Source: Posidonia oceanica
Taxonomy: Eukaryota > Streptophyta > Magnoliopsida > Alismatales > Posidoniaceae
Direction of reading: 5' to 3'
NCBI GenBank assembly: GCA_037176725.1
Contig: JAZBRS010000039.1
Span: 26,014,001 to 26,078,000 of the forward strand
DNA length: 64,000 bases
Part shown: piece after piece, positions 49,901 to 62,294 of the stretch
Layout of the letters: the number at the start of each line of letters is the position of its first letter
Position numbering within the stretch: position 1 is the first letter of the stretch
Made by a program: the position numbers and the translations under genes
Notes under the pieces: model-generated
What the model saw: only the letters and a program-made list of their open reading frames with translations
What the model was told of the DNA's origin: nothing
Database searches by the model: none

Positions 49901-50359
49901 ACTCTAGGGGGTGACGATGGTTGGAGTTCAGAAAATTCTAGAAATGTGGCAGTTAGGATTAGTCACCAGTTGAGTTGGCGACTAAGGCTAGCAACCGCCC
50001 AGTCAAATGTGGAAAAAACCCAGGAACGAGGCCACGACTGCTAGTCACTGCTTGAGTTGGCGCCTAACAGTAGAGGGGGTCGTGGGAAATTACTGTGGAA
50101 AAGCGGTTCAAAGGAGCCACGATCATTAATCGCCGCTTGAGCTGGTGCCTAATGGTTGAGGATCGTGGGAGATAACCGTTGCAGTTCCACAACCGCTTAG
50201 TCGTCGGATGAGTTGGCGCCTAAGGGTTGAGAGGGATCGTGGGAAACAACCGTGGAAAAGCGGTTCAAAGGAGGCCATGATCATTAGTCACCTGTTGAGT
50301 TGGCGGCTAATTGTTGAGGATCGTGGGAGACAACCGATGCAGTCCACGATCCTTAGCGT

Positions 50360-50510
50360 CTAAGAGGGTTGCCTCCACAGATGGCAGTTGAATTGGCCGC
50401 CTCTGCTATTGGCAACTGACTTAGTCGCCTGCATAGCTGGCAACTGCCCGAGTCACCTCTCCAGCTGGCAACTAGCTGAGTCGCCTCTCCAGCTGGCAAC
50501 TAGCAAGCTT
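50360..50510 (-). repeat. Tandem GAGTCGCCTCTCCAGCTGGC repeats in region F
   Basis: Three to four degenerate copies of about 32 bp built on GTCGCC and GGCAACTAGC words. Confidence 0.7.
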
Positions 50511-50858
50511 AGGTAATTTCAAGTCCTACTTTCCGAGTTTTGGCCAGAGAAAACAAGATAGAAGGCCAGAAAACTACAGATAGTCTATGAAATCAAGAAG
50601 GCATCTCTGTTAACTCAAATCTGCCACGAATCTGAGTAGAAGTAAAGGATACCCACGGTACTCGGACTTGCCACAAGCCTGAGTGAGTTAGCTCTTCCAC
50701 AGCCAACAACCTGAGTCTAGGTAGGATCAAGTGATGCTTTGAAGAAATCAAGGAACATCTGGAAGACGTGTTATCAAAACTTAGGCACGAGATTTGGGGC
50801 GCCTCCAGGCTTCTATCCTCAGAAGAACTCTCAGAAATGCGAAAATAGGATATCTACA

Positions 50859-52487
50859 GCGTCCAACGTCCTATTCTTCCTTTTGCTGCATTTTTTCCTT
50901 CTTTTGCAAGTAGATTAACATGTTTGTTAAGGTTTGAATCTCTGTGCACACACTCCTCACACATGCATCCACTTGTGCTGTAATGCCATGTTTAATTTCT
51001 CCTTAAATGCATGTCATCTTAGCTACATTTCTGCTTGATCTCAGTTCAGGGTGTTGGACGCTGGAACTTGGCACGTCCAACATAGGACGTTGCCGTTCCA
51101 TGCATCCAACGTCCCTATCCTCCTTTAGTTCATTATCCTCTTATGTTGCAATCAATCATTATATGATCATGTTACTCTAAGCATGCATTAGCACACACAC
51201 ACCACTACCATGCCTTGGATCCTGTGCATAGCCTCTTAAATGCATTTTAATTCAAGTGTGTTTTACTGTCTGAGTTTGCCTTGCTTGTTGGATACTTGGT
51301 ATACCTGCGTCCAACGTTGGATGCAGGATGCTAAGCGTTCAACGTCTCTGTTTGATATTTATTCTACTGATGTCTAATTACTTTGTTCCTTTGCATTCCA
51401 GCTTCTTATTTTGATTACATAGCATGTCTTGTGCATCCCCAGTTACGGCATTGCATTTAGATCATTGTTTATCATAGCATGCATGCATCATTTTTCAAAA
51501 ATCAGAGTCCAGGTGTTGGACGTTGAAGGTCCCAGCGGCCAACGTTGGACGCTGGTGATCTCAGCGTCCAACGTTTTAAATCTGCTGCATTCAGTTTTAA
51601 GTCATCGCTTTCGACTCAATCACTATTTTCCGCATTTTGTCGCTCCTGATGCATGCTGTAACACCTGTGCATGCTGCTAGACCCCTGTTTTGGTTTTGCA
51701 CCTTGCATTGCATGCTTTCCTGTAGTTTTCTACGTCGGTTTTCTTTCCCCTTTGCATATCACTTGCATCGTGTGGTTTTATTAAGCTTTCCCGCCTCCAC
51801 TTGCTTTCCCCTTTGCATGTCTCTTGCATTGCGTGGTTTTACCGGCGTTTTGTTTTATCGTCTGCATTTGCATTAGGGTAGTGATGCTTACTGCCTGGAG
51901 TTCTCATGAACCAGGGTTCGCCCGGTTTGAAACACAGGCAGCGCTACTAAGCGCGTAGACAGCACGTTTAATTCCCATACATGGCATTTAGGCACTTTAA
52001 GCAGTTAAAGCATTCATAGCATGGCATCCATCGCCTATAGCGTATTGCAAAGGCAAGCAATTGCCGACATCCAACATATGTGAGCGAGTTAGCCAAGAAA
52101 GATCGACTTCTCGGGTGTGTCGGAGGTGCCTACCACCTTCCCTGCACGTAACAAGAGTCCTTACCCTTTCTCTGGCTTGCAGTGACCATTTTGCCCTCGT
52201 CCTTGGCACGAGTCATCCTTTTTGCATAGCATTGCATTCATTTGCTTGTTTTCTATGCTTTTCTTTGGTTTTCCTTGGTTATCCTCGTCTTCCCAATAAT
52301 AGACTAGGTGGCGACTCCCTTTTGTCTTATCTTTATTTTATTCGCATTTTCCTGGTGTTTTCGAGTTGAGTTTCTCCTTGGATTCACTACTGACCGCAAC
52401 TTCCCTCCCTCTCTCATGACACGATCGCATCACGAGCTATGGCAGCGTTGCGAGGACCGCCATGGACCCGAGCGGCAGACGGTCACA
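50859..52487 (+). repeat. LTR G, right part (plus strand)
   Basis: It resembles the reverse of LTR E: GTTGGACGC modules near 51050, 51290 and 51510, then the conserved U5-side block (GGTTTTACCGGCGTTTTG, TGCCTGGAGTTCTCATGA, GGTGCCTACCACCTTCC, AGGTGGCGACTCC) at 51830-52320. It ends near GACGGTCACA at 52487; the exact end is uncertain. The left part is on the other side of the nested elements, outside the window. Confidence 0.75.
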
Positions 52488-55152
52488 CTATGCATTTAAG
52501 AAGCATGCGAAAATCAATGCAAATGCGTGACATAAAGTCACTGCAGTCCAGAGAAAGGGCAAGGACTCCTGTTACGTGCGGGGAAGGTGTTAGGCACCCC
52601 CGACACGCCTGAGGAATCGGTATTTCTTAATTGATCCGCAATTGTGGCAAATGTTGGCGTGAAACGCCGGTTTATGTTCACCCTAAGGCGGTATGCAAGA
52701 TGCAATTAATAAACCATGCAAAGCTTAGCAAACTTGTTTAAAAGCAATAAAGCCAAGATAAATAAGCAAACGAGAAACAAAACTAAAGCTAAGCAAGTCG
52801 AGTAAACAAAACAAGGCGATAGAAGGATGGCTATGTCCACTGCCTAGATTGCTGCTAGAGTCGCCGGCCATAGGGGCGGCAATGCCTGTCGCCGGTGGAG
52901 CTGGTGACACAGAGCACTCTCCTGCTACCAAAGACAGTTGCAATCAACGCCAAGGAATGCTATGCAAAACTTGAAATCAGCGATAAAGCTATAAAGATTG
53001 CATGCTATGAGGCAAAACTAGCATAAAAACAAGCCGGTCAACAAAGCGGGGCAACGGCAAGCGAGCAGTGTGGCCCACTGCCTGAACTGCAGCCAAGTTA
53101 CTGCTGAGAGTAGCAACAGAGATGGTCACCACTGCTAGTGGCACCCAAACCAGTCACCAGGCTCCCAGGCGATAAGGCCATGCACAGTATTGCCAAGTAG
53201 GGACCTTTGTTGTTGAAAACAAGGCATGTGGACTATGCGAAATCAAGAACTAAGCATGCAGAAATACCGATGGCATATCCACGATCCAAACCATGCAATC
53301 ACTTTATAAAAGGCTGATATGGGTCACTAGATACGGTGGCCTAGAGTCTGGCAGGTGGACTGCTGAAAAATACAGTCGAGTCGCTGGTGTGAATGGCAGC
53401 TCAACTAGCAGTCCTGACCAAACTTAAAGGCCAAATCTAGCACCCAAAGCCATGCAGGATTGAAAACTAATGATGCAAACATGCAGAGCAATAAACCACA
53501 ATGACAAAGAAACAAAAATCATGCAAAACGGAGGTCCGAGTAATGCGATACACCAGCGCAAAGTCCGACCGGTGGGCTGCTAAAGTTGCAGGTTAGTTGC
53601 CGCTTGGAGCGGCGTCACCTCTACAACTCGATAGACCAAACTGCGGACTTTGGAGCCAAATCCCGCTCCACACACGATGCAAAAATAAAGAGCAATCATT
53701 CACAAACACATAGGAACAAACAGCATGCAAAATAACGGCCTAGATCACCAGGAACGTCGGCCCAAAGAGCGGCTGATGGCAGCTGAAGTTGCAGGTCAGT
53801 TGCCGCTAGGAGACGCGCCTGACCTGACAGTCCGGTGGACGGACTTCAACGGCGAACTGTGAGCTCCAGATGATGCGGAAAAGGCCAGGGCGGATCGAAA
53901 AACGTCGACGATGTTCCCACGAATCCAACCACACCTTCGGTGTGGGAAATGGTGGCTTGTGGCACTCCACCCACCTCCACCTCTTTGCGCTGCCTTGGCT
54001 TGCTAGAGGCCAGCCATGCGAGCAGCCAACTATCTGACAAACCATTCAGAAGGCTCTGAGGGACTGAGGGGGATGTGAGGAAATGCTCGCGGGTTGAGAA
54101 AAGGGACAGGCGTCCCTTTCCCTCCTCCGCCGGCACCTCGCCGGCATTGCCGTGCCTCCTCAGCCGTTGGCACGGCCGAGGGTGCAAGAAGGGAAGTGGC
54201 CATTACGGCTGTGAAGGGAGGAGGTCCGGGAACGTTCCCAGACCCTTAAACATGCAATGCAGTGAGAGGAACCACCTCTGAAGCTCGCTGGAGTCGGCAG
54301 ACAGGGGTTGAAGAAGGCTTGCCGGCGATGGGTTCAAAGGTAAACAGCGGGCTAAGGAAGGCTTGGGATTGCTCAAGGATGCTTGGGATCGCACAAGGAA
54401 GGTGGGGGAAAGCTCTGGGAGGATTGAATTTGCTCTGGAGCTCTCGGAATTGCAAATGCAGTGGTTGCAAAGTGAGTGCGGTGTCTACAAAGTGAGAAAG
54501 GTGATGGGTTTAAGCGGCGGCCTCGGGGTTTTGTTCAAATGGCTGGCCTCTGGCGCAAGAAAGAAGGCACAGTGAGGGCTGTGAGAGCGGATTCTGCGCC
54601 AGGAAAGCAAGTGAAGTAAGTGGCGATGTGAGAGCAAGTAAGTGTGGCCGAGCTAGGACGAGAAAGTCATCGAAGGCAGGTAGTCGACAAAGGCGGTGGA
54701 AGATGCTGTGTCTGGCAAGTGGCCGGCGAGGAGCTGACCAGTGGCAGAGAAGTTCGTACGGCTTGGCGGCTAGCGTGTGGCCTGGAGTGGGCGAGTAAGT
54801 GGCCGAAAGGGACGGGCGGTGAGCAGAGGCGGTGACCGGGAACGGCCATGGCGGTGAGCTGGGTCAGTGGTCTGAGTTGCAGTCCAGTCGCCGGTTGCAG
54901 TGGTGCCTAAGTCAGTCGCCACTTGGAAGCGCGACCAAGTTCAGTTGCCTATGCATGCGGCGCCTAAACATGCAATTCAGTAAACTGGGCTGCAAATGGG
55001 CTTGGGTTGGTTTAAGGCTTAGGTTATGTTTGAAATGGAAAATAGGTGATTTTGGGTTTGGAATTGGATGATTGTGAAATGGACTTTGCTGTGCCACAAC
55101 GAACAAATCTCCAGAAATTCCCCAACAAAAGCCTGTCAAAATGTCCACACAT
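52488..55152 (-). repeat. LTR H (minus strand), truncated at its U5 end
   Basis: Its U3 side starts at 55152 (TGTGGACATTTTGACAGGC, similar to the LTR E start), with GGGCTTGGGTT-type sequence at 54990-55030 as in LTR E at 48670-48750. GGGGAAGGTGTTAGGCACCC (about 52580) is the U5-side block. Its end is cut by LTR G. It contains degenerate GTCGCC/GGCGAC words. No credible gene is present. Confidence 0.7.
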
Positions 55153-56423
55153 TGCATCACGTCCGCATGGCATTACACTACATTCTCATTGCATCTCATT
55201 CACACCCCATGTCATGGCATCACATTTGCACTTCATTGCATGTCGTTGCATCTCATGACACATCATTGCATGCCATTGCATGTCATTGTATTGCATTAGC
55301 ACCTCGTGTTATGTCACCACATATCATTGCATCGCACTACGCATCATTGCACCTTCTCTTGCATGACATAACCCCTCATTGCACATCACTCCATCAAACC
55401 CACATCACATTGCATTGCATCGCAACGATACTTGCATAATCATCGGCACTGCATTGGCAACAACATAAATCACCAAAATTATGCTAGTGTCTGCACTCGC
55501 ATCGCAACATCTGCATCGAGCTGATATCCCTTCTATCTGGCCAGCCGCCATCACATTGCATTATCACTTTGCATTACATTGCATCACATGGCGTGTCTGC
55601 ATCGCATTGCATTGCATCTACTGCATTGTATTGCATCACATTCACATCGCATCACATCCACATTGCATTGCATCACACCCACATCTCATTGCACCGCATT
55701 CTCATTGGGTTGACATACTCCGTGTGGCCACCACACCAACTCCCGCACATCACATGCACAACACCAGCATCTCATACACGGCATCTGCATTGCCTTTGCT
55801 TAGAGCAGAGCTCAGCGAATGGCACCCCCACGTTTGAGCCATACCCTGCTCAGCGCAAAGCATCTACATTGCCCTCCTTTAGAGCAGTGCTCAGCGATTA
55901 GCATTCCCCGCGTTTGAGCCGAGCGGCTCATTGCACAACATCACATCATCTACATCGCACAAGCATGCATCGCCTGTGTCCCCACCAGTGGAGTTCAGCC
56001 CAATGAGCATTAGCATCACATCAGCATCCGCATTGCACAATCTGCCTTAGCATTGCATCTTAGCACTCGCACCTGCATTAGCATCGCATCGGCATCCGCA
56101 TTGCACAATCTGCCTTAGCATTGCATCTTATCACTCGCATCTGCATTAGCATCGCATCGGCTTCTGCATTGCATAATCTGCCTTAGCATTGCATCTTAGC
56201 ACTCGCACCTGCATTAGCATTGCATCAGCATCAGCATTGCACGATCCGCATTAGCATCGCATTCTAGCACTTGCATCAGCACTCGCATTGCGGCAATAAG
56301 TCACGACATTCGATGAATCCGTCGAGTAAGTGACTTACGCCAAAAGCAACATCGACTCTCACTGGTGTCAGCTGGAGTGTCTTGTCAACCTTGAGCCACG
56401 GTCTCGCTACGCTTGACCTCGCT
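55153..56423 (+). other. CATTGCATC-rich 3' untranslated region of element I
   Basis: Low-complexity sequence dominated by CATTGCATC/CATCACAT words, an expanded form of the shorter CATTGCAT stretch of element 1 (35820-35950). It includes three 68-bp repeats (about 56036-56240). The last ~140 bp (56285-56423) match the conserved block before the purine tract of the other elements. No gene is seen. Confidence 0.75.
56036..56240 (+). repeat. 68-bp tandem repeat, three copies
   Basis: Units begin at AATCTGCCTTAGCATTGCAT near 56039, 56107 and 56175 and differ by a few substitutions. Confidence 0.8.
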
Positions 56424-56437
56424 CAGGGAGGGGCATC
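56424..56437 (+). promoter_or_regulatory. Polypurine tract of element I
   Basis: CAGGGAGGGGCATC, unchanged although the adjoining LTR end is mutated. Confidence 0.88.
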
Positions 56438-59095
56438 TATAGACACCCCATTTTGACGCCCAATCGGCAGGTTTCTTCGGAAGAGCGTGCTCGGAAGCAG
56501 TGGACCCCATTCCTGCCCCAATCCTACCCCAAAACCTCAGAAGCTTACCCAAACCTACCCAACACCCTAGAAACCTACCCAACCTTGCCCACAACCAAGC
56601 CAACAGCTAGAAGCCTATCCAGATTTTACTGTTGCGCGTGTTGGCTGCGCAGGTTGCATGCGCGTTTCTGTTAGCTCCCCTGTGACAATTTGAAATGCTG
56701 GCTTTCACACGCCCCGTCAGCTGACACATCGACCTCCCACTGGCTCGCACCAACCCAACCTTGTACCTCGAACTGTCACCTACGCACTGCACCCAACCAC
56801 TCCTTGGCGCACCTCCCCATTCGCACGCCACCGCCTGCACAAGTCAGCTCTTTCACGCTCCCTGTGAACTTGCTCCGGCCTCCTCTGTCACGCGACAGTT
56901 GGCTTTCAGCGCACCTGCGTGTCGCTCGACCTTGTACCAGCTCCCCTACCACACTCCTGTCACACACCATCCCTGTGCTAGTGTTGGGAACACTCCCGCA
57001 CGCAAGGTCGGCAGGTGGAGCTCAAAATGACCTCCCGACCAACCATTTGCTGCTCCACAGTGGATTTTCTGAGAACCCACTAGTGCCTCCTCCTTGTGCG
57101 AGAGCATCCTAGAGCCTCTGCCTTGGCATCCCGGAGCTCGACACCACAGCTCAAGCCACCCCGAGCTTCCAAGCACCCTTGCAACCGCCTTACCTTCCAC
57201 CGAACCCATCTTCGGCTGACATCCCCTAGCAACCTAGCATAGCTCGCACATCCCGTGCCACTTCTGGCCTTGTCCACCTACTCCTAGCAAACCGTCTAGC
57301 ACCCGAACGCCACCAGATACCTGCTGCGACATCCCCTCTACTTGAGCACGTGCACCACCTCCGCCAGCCAACCCAGCTCAAGCTGACATCACCGCCTTGC
57401 CTCTAACCTTCCAAGCACTACATCAATGACACCCGAGCGTCCTCCAAGCATCCACGAGCATGCCCTGACCTCGCCGTGCCATAGCCGCTGCCTCCCCCAT
57501 TGCCGCAGCCCAAGCCGCTGGCAATTGCAACCCGCCGATGTTAGGAGGCACAACCGTGCCCCAGCATAGGTGAGCAGCACTTCGTCCTCCTTCCTCAAAC
57601 CTCCTTCGACCTCCCTCGATCATCTCCGTGCACTGAGCCGGCGTCCCGCGACCTGTCGACCTTCCCCAAGGCCGGTAGACGCGTGCATTGCTGGCGAAGA
57701 GAGGTGGAGGTGGGGAGAGAGGTCCGGACACCTATTTCTCATTTTAAATACGTATTTGCATTCCTTGTTATGCCATCTATCTCGATGCATGCTTTTTCTC
57801 CTGCTTTACTTTGGTTTGCTTGGCCGAATCGAGCGATGAAGTTCGCTGGCCCGGCAGACCAACTAGTGCACGTAATACTTGTGCGTTTTTGCCAGTAGCC
57901 AGACCAGCTTGAACAGAGCATTTCCTGATGACTTGCATTTGGTCTTTTTAGCATCTGATCTTGCACAATGCATGACCACACACACTTGCATGTTTCCCGA
58001 CCATCACTTGCATGTTTTGCATCGCCGGTGGTGTGTGGTGTGGCAACGACGTCCGACACTCGGCAGTCCCAGGTCGGACTTTGAGCCGATATATCTTGCG
58101 ACGCTTGCATCCATTTTGTTAACTAATTGCATGGTTTTGTTCCTGGATGTATCCTTTAGCATTCCATAGCATTAGTTGCGTTTTTCGCATTGTTTGCATA
58201 GCATCTCCATAGCGATGAATTTCACTGTCGGAGCTGACACACTGATGCGCGTAATATCTGCGCGTATTGCTTGTGCATTTTTGTCAGTATACAGACCGAC
58301 CACAACAGAGCGCTTTCCTTTGGCCTGCACTTGGTTTTTCTGCATCTAGTTAGCTTTTTGCACATGCCTTTGCATCCTTGCATGTTGCCTGACCGTTGTT
58401 TTTCGGTTTCACACCTTGCATCACCCGTTTTCCTGTGGTTTTCAACCTCAGACTTGGCTTTCCTCACATATTGCTTTCCGCCTGCATTGCATTAGGGCAA
58501 TGATGTTTACTGTCATGAGTCCTTCGGAACCGAGGTACGTCCGGTTCATGACACTGGCAGCGTAGCTGAGCACATAAATCGCTTGTCTTGTTTTCCATCA
58601 TGCATCATGGCATCTTAGGCATACATTAAAGCATGTTAAAGCATTCATGGCATTTAGGCATTTTAAGCATGCATTAGGCATTCATTAAGGCATAGCATCA
58701 TCTCCCTCGGGCGTATATTAATTGGCAAGCATTGTCGACATTCCGCATATGCGAGCGAAAAGCCTAGAAAGACCGCTTCTCTGGCGCATGGGCTGCCTAA
58801 CCCCTTCCTCATGCGTAACAGGAGTCCTTACCCTTCCCTAGCCTGCAATGACCATTTTGCCCTTATCCATTAGCACAAGTCATACATTGCATGCATTTGC
58901 ATGTTTTTCATGCTTTCTTCGGTTTTCCTTGTCTTCTGACTTAATAGACTAGGTGGTGACTCCAATTTGTCTTATCTTTTGTTTTTCTTTGCCATTTCTC
59001 GGTGTTTTCAAGTCGAGTGTCCTCCTTCGGATTGCACCGACGCTGTGGTCGATCGCACTCGAGCCCTCGCCGGTCCAGAAGCTCGTGCGATCACA
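56438..59095 (+). repeat. LTR I: 3' LTR of element I (2658 bp)
   Basis: It starts TATAGACACCCCATTTTGAC (terminal TG changed to TA) and ends GTGCGATCACA. The U5-side block (AGGTGGTGACTCC, GTCTTATCTTTT) lies at 58950-58980. It runs directly into the hairpin array of element J, and 59096-59100 (ATAAG) is the presumed right target duplication. The mutated terminus suggests an old insertion. Confidence 0.82.
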
Positions 59096-61590
59096 ATAAG
59101 TTTCGGACTTATTGATTGGAAAGGATGAGTTTCGGACTCATCGACCAGAAAAGCAAATGAAAAGTGATAAGTTTTGGACTTATCGACTAGAAAGGATAAG
59201 TTTCGGACTTATCGACCGAAAAGGATGAGTTTCACACTCATCGATCGGAAAAGCAAATCAAAAGTGATAAGTTTCAGACTTATCGACTGGAAAAGATATG
59301 TTTCGGACTCATCAATCGGAAAAGTAAAATGAAAAGTGATAAGTTTAGGACTAATCGATCGGAAAGGATAAGTTTCAGACTTATCGACCGGAAAGGATGA
59401 GTTTCGGACTCATTGATCGGAAAAGCAAATGAAAAGTGATAAGTTTCGGACTTATTGATTGGAAAGGATAAGTTTCAGACTTATCGACCGGAAAGGATGA
59501 GTTTCGAACTCATCGATCAGAAAAGAAAATGAAAAGTGATAAGTTTCAGACTTATTGACCGGAAAGGATAACTTTCGGACAGATCGACCGGAAAGGATGA
59601 GTTTCAGACTCATTGATCGGAAAAGCAAATGAAAAGTTATAAATTTCGGACTTACCAACTAGAAAGGACAAGTTTCGAACTTATCGACCGGAAAGGCTGA
59701 GTTTCGGACTCATCGATCGGAAAAGCAAAATGAAAAGTGATAAGTTTCGGAATTATCGACCAGAAAGGATAAGTTTCCGACTTATCGACCGGAAAGGATG
59801 AGTTTCGGACTCAACAACCGGAAAACAAAATGAAAAATGATAAGTTTTAGACTTATCAAACAGAAAGGATAAGTTTCGGACTTATCGACCGGAAAGGATG
59901 AGTTTCGAACTCATTGACCAGAAAAGCAAATGAAAAGTGATAATTTTCGGACTTATCAACTGGAAAGGATAAGTTTCGGACTTATCAACCGGAAAGGATG
60001 AATTTCGGACTCATCGACAGGAAAAGCAAAATGAAAAGTGATAAGTTTCGGACTTATCGATCGGAAAGGATAAGTTTTGGACTTATCGACTGGAAAGGAT
60101 GAGTTTCAGACTCATCGATCGAAAAAGAAAATGAAAAGTGACAAGTTTTGGACTTATCGACTGGAAAGGATATGTTTCAGACTTATCGACCGGAAAGGAT
60201 GGGTTTCGGACTCATCGACCGGAAAAGCAAATTAAAAGTGATAAGTTTCAGACTTATCGACTGGAAAGGATGAGTTTCGGACTCATCGACTGGATAAGCA
60301 AATGAAAAGTGATAAGTTTCGGACTTATTGACCAGAAAGGATAAGTTTCGGACTTATCGACTGAAAAGGATGAGTTTCAGACTGATCGATCGGAAAAGAA
60401 AATGAAAAGTGATAAGTTTCGGACTTATCAATCGGAAAGGATAAGTTTTGGACTCATCGACCGGAAAGGATGAGTTTCAGACTCATCGACCGGAAAAGAA
60501 AATGAAAAGTGATAAGTTTCGGACTTATCAACCGAAAAGGATGAGTTTCGGACTCATCGATCAGAAAAGCAAATGAAAAGTGATTAGTTTCAAACTTATC
60601 GACTGGAAAGGATGAGTTTCGGACTCATCGATTGGAAAATCAAAATGAAAAGTGATAAGTTTTGGACTTATCGACCGGAAAGGATAAGCTTCAGACTTAT
60701 CGACTGGAAAGGATGAGTTTCGGACTCTTCGATTGGAAAAGCAAATGAAAAGTGATAAGTTTTGGACTTATCGATCGGAAGGGATAAGTTTTGGACTTAT
60801 CGACTAGAAAGGATGAGTTTCGGACTCATCGACTGGAACAGAAATTGAAAAGTGATAAGTTTCGAACTTATCGACCAGAAAGGATAAGTTTCAGACTTAT
60901 CGACAGGAAAGGATGAGTTTCGGACTCATCGACCGGAAATGAAAATGAAAAGTAATAAGTTTCGGACTTATCGACCAGAAAGGATAAGTTTCGGACTTAT
61001 CGACCGGAAAGGATAGGTTTCGAACTTATCGACCGAAAAGGATGAGTTTCGGACTCATCTACCGAAAAAGCAAAATGAAAAGTGATAAGTTTCGAACTTA
61101 TCGACTGGAAAGGATAAGTTTCGGACTTATCGACCGGAAAGGATGAGTTTCAGACTCATTGACCATAAAAGAAAATGAAGAGTGATAAGTTTCAGACTTA
61201 TCGACCAGAAAGGATAAGTTTCAGACTTATCGATCGGAAAGGATGAGTTTTGGACTCATCAACTAGAAAAGCAAATGAAATGTGATAAGTTTCGTACTTA
61301 TCGACTGGAAAGGATAAGTTTCGGACTTATCGATCGAAAAGGATGAGTTTCGGACTCATCAACTGGAAAAGCAAAATGAAAAGTTATAAGTTTCGAACTT
61401 ATCGACCGGAAAGGTTGAGTTTCGGACTCATTGACTGGAAAAGAAAATAAAAAGTGATAAGTTTCAGACTTATCAACTGGAAAGGATAATTTTCGAACTT
61501 ATCGACCGGAAAGGATGAGTTTCGTACTCATCGACCGGAAAAGCAAATGAAAAGTGGTAAGTTTCGGACTTATCGACCAGAAAGGATATG
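59096..61590 (-). repeat. 2.5-kb higher-order hairpin array of element J
   Basis: On the plus strand the units are GATAAGTTTCGGACTTATC and GATGAGTTTCGGACTCATC, each followed by GACCGGAAAG, 29 bp per unit. Two GATAAG units, one GATGAG unit and a GCAAATGAAAAGT spacer make a higher-order repeat of 100 bp (for example starts at 59166, 59266, 59438, 59538), with some shorter versions of about 71 bp. Each unit is a 7-bp stem with a 5-nt loop. The two unit types differ by an A-to-G change in one arm matched by T-to-C in the other. It is not a CRISPR: the repeats are contiguous and there are no unique spacers. Confidence 0.95.
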
Positions 61591-62294
61591 GGAGCATCAG
61601 AACCTAGAGGTGGGGCAAAAGTTATAGGTGGTTCCGTGACAGTCAGGGGTCTCAGCCCAAATGCAGATGGAGGTGTGATACCATAGGGCAGTAGAAAAGA
61701 TACCCCTGGTATCAGGAAGATGATACCAGGGGACAGCCGAATCGCCCTTGGCATCGAAATGCGAAGAATGGGGACAAAACTGACGTGTTTGCCAACCAAG
61801 TAGTTAGGGGGTACTAGCTTGGATGAAGATCTGGCTGATGGTGCTCGGTGGCATTGCTTGATCCCAAGGGGATTGATGGGTGTTGCGGCTGAGTATTCGT
61901 CCTAGGAGTTACTTGGAGTAGTTCCGGCATTGATCTGCAAAGATTCTGATATTTTGATAAAATACAGGGGCTCTCCTGCAATGTCCCTGCACTGAGAATT
62001 CTGGCAGCTACTTCTGACTTTTGCGAACTGTCAGGGTCTGATGGCGCCCTCCTTGTGGTTTCGAAGGGTTTGATGCATGGGCTCAATGCAGTATTCTGAC
62101 AGCAAACCGGACAAGCGGGTCAAGACATGATTGTGCGAGAACATGCTTGCATCAAGTTATGAAAGGCAAACACAACACACAAGAAAATGGCGCAATAAAC
62201 ATCTTTGCATTAATCAAGTCTTGGTTACATGCCCATGGCCAAGCCAAACAAGGTACAACAAGTCTTAAATAGGACGTGCAGCTATGCAAGCGCC
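61591..62294 (-). other. 3' non-coding spacer of element J
   Basis: It lies between the DUF7745-like gene and the array and corresponds in reverse to 1191-1681. It contains a perfect 11-bp stem, CCCCTGGTATC (61703-61713) with GATACCAGGGG (61722-61732). No gene is seen. Confidence 0.65.

Larger units (their letters stand above)
48867..50858 (-). repeat. Region F: probable LTR and leader of another element
   Basis: The right end reads TGTAGATATCCTATTTTCGC in the minus sense, resembling the LTR E start. The next bases (50859 onward) are LTR G sequence, so 50858 is an insertion boundary. It has a TATA-like CTATAAATAG (49891-49900), about three repeats around GGAATTCCTCTCTCAAAAAT (49760-49880), and inverted TTAGTCGCC...GGCGACTAA words (49950-50350). 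I could not place the LTR/leader boundary; TGGCGATCACGG near 49180 might be a primer site. No gene is seen. Element identity is an inference. Confidence 0.5.

Noticed and set aside
55068..55901. His/Ser/Ile-rich frames
   Set aside because: They are products of CATTGCATC repeats, also open in other frames.
56690..57112. 140-residue frame in LTR I
   Set aside because: Cys/Pro/Ser/Thr-rich with overlapping frames on both strands, inside an LTR, no family recognised.
59096..61590. Possible CRISPR array
   Set aside because: Repeats are contiguous, spacers are near-identical, no cas genes are present and the context is a plant retroelement.
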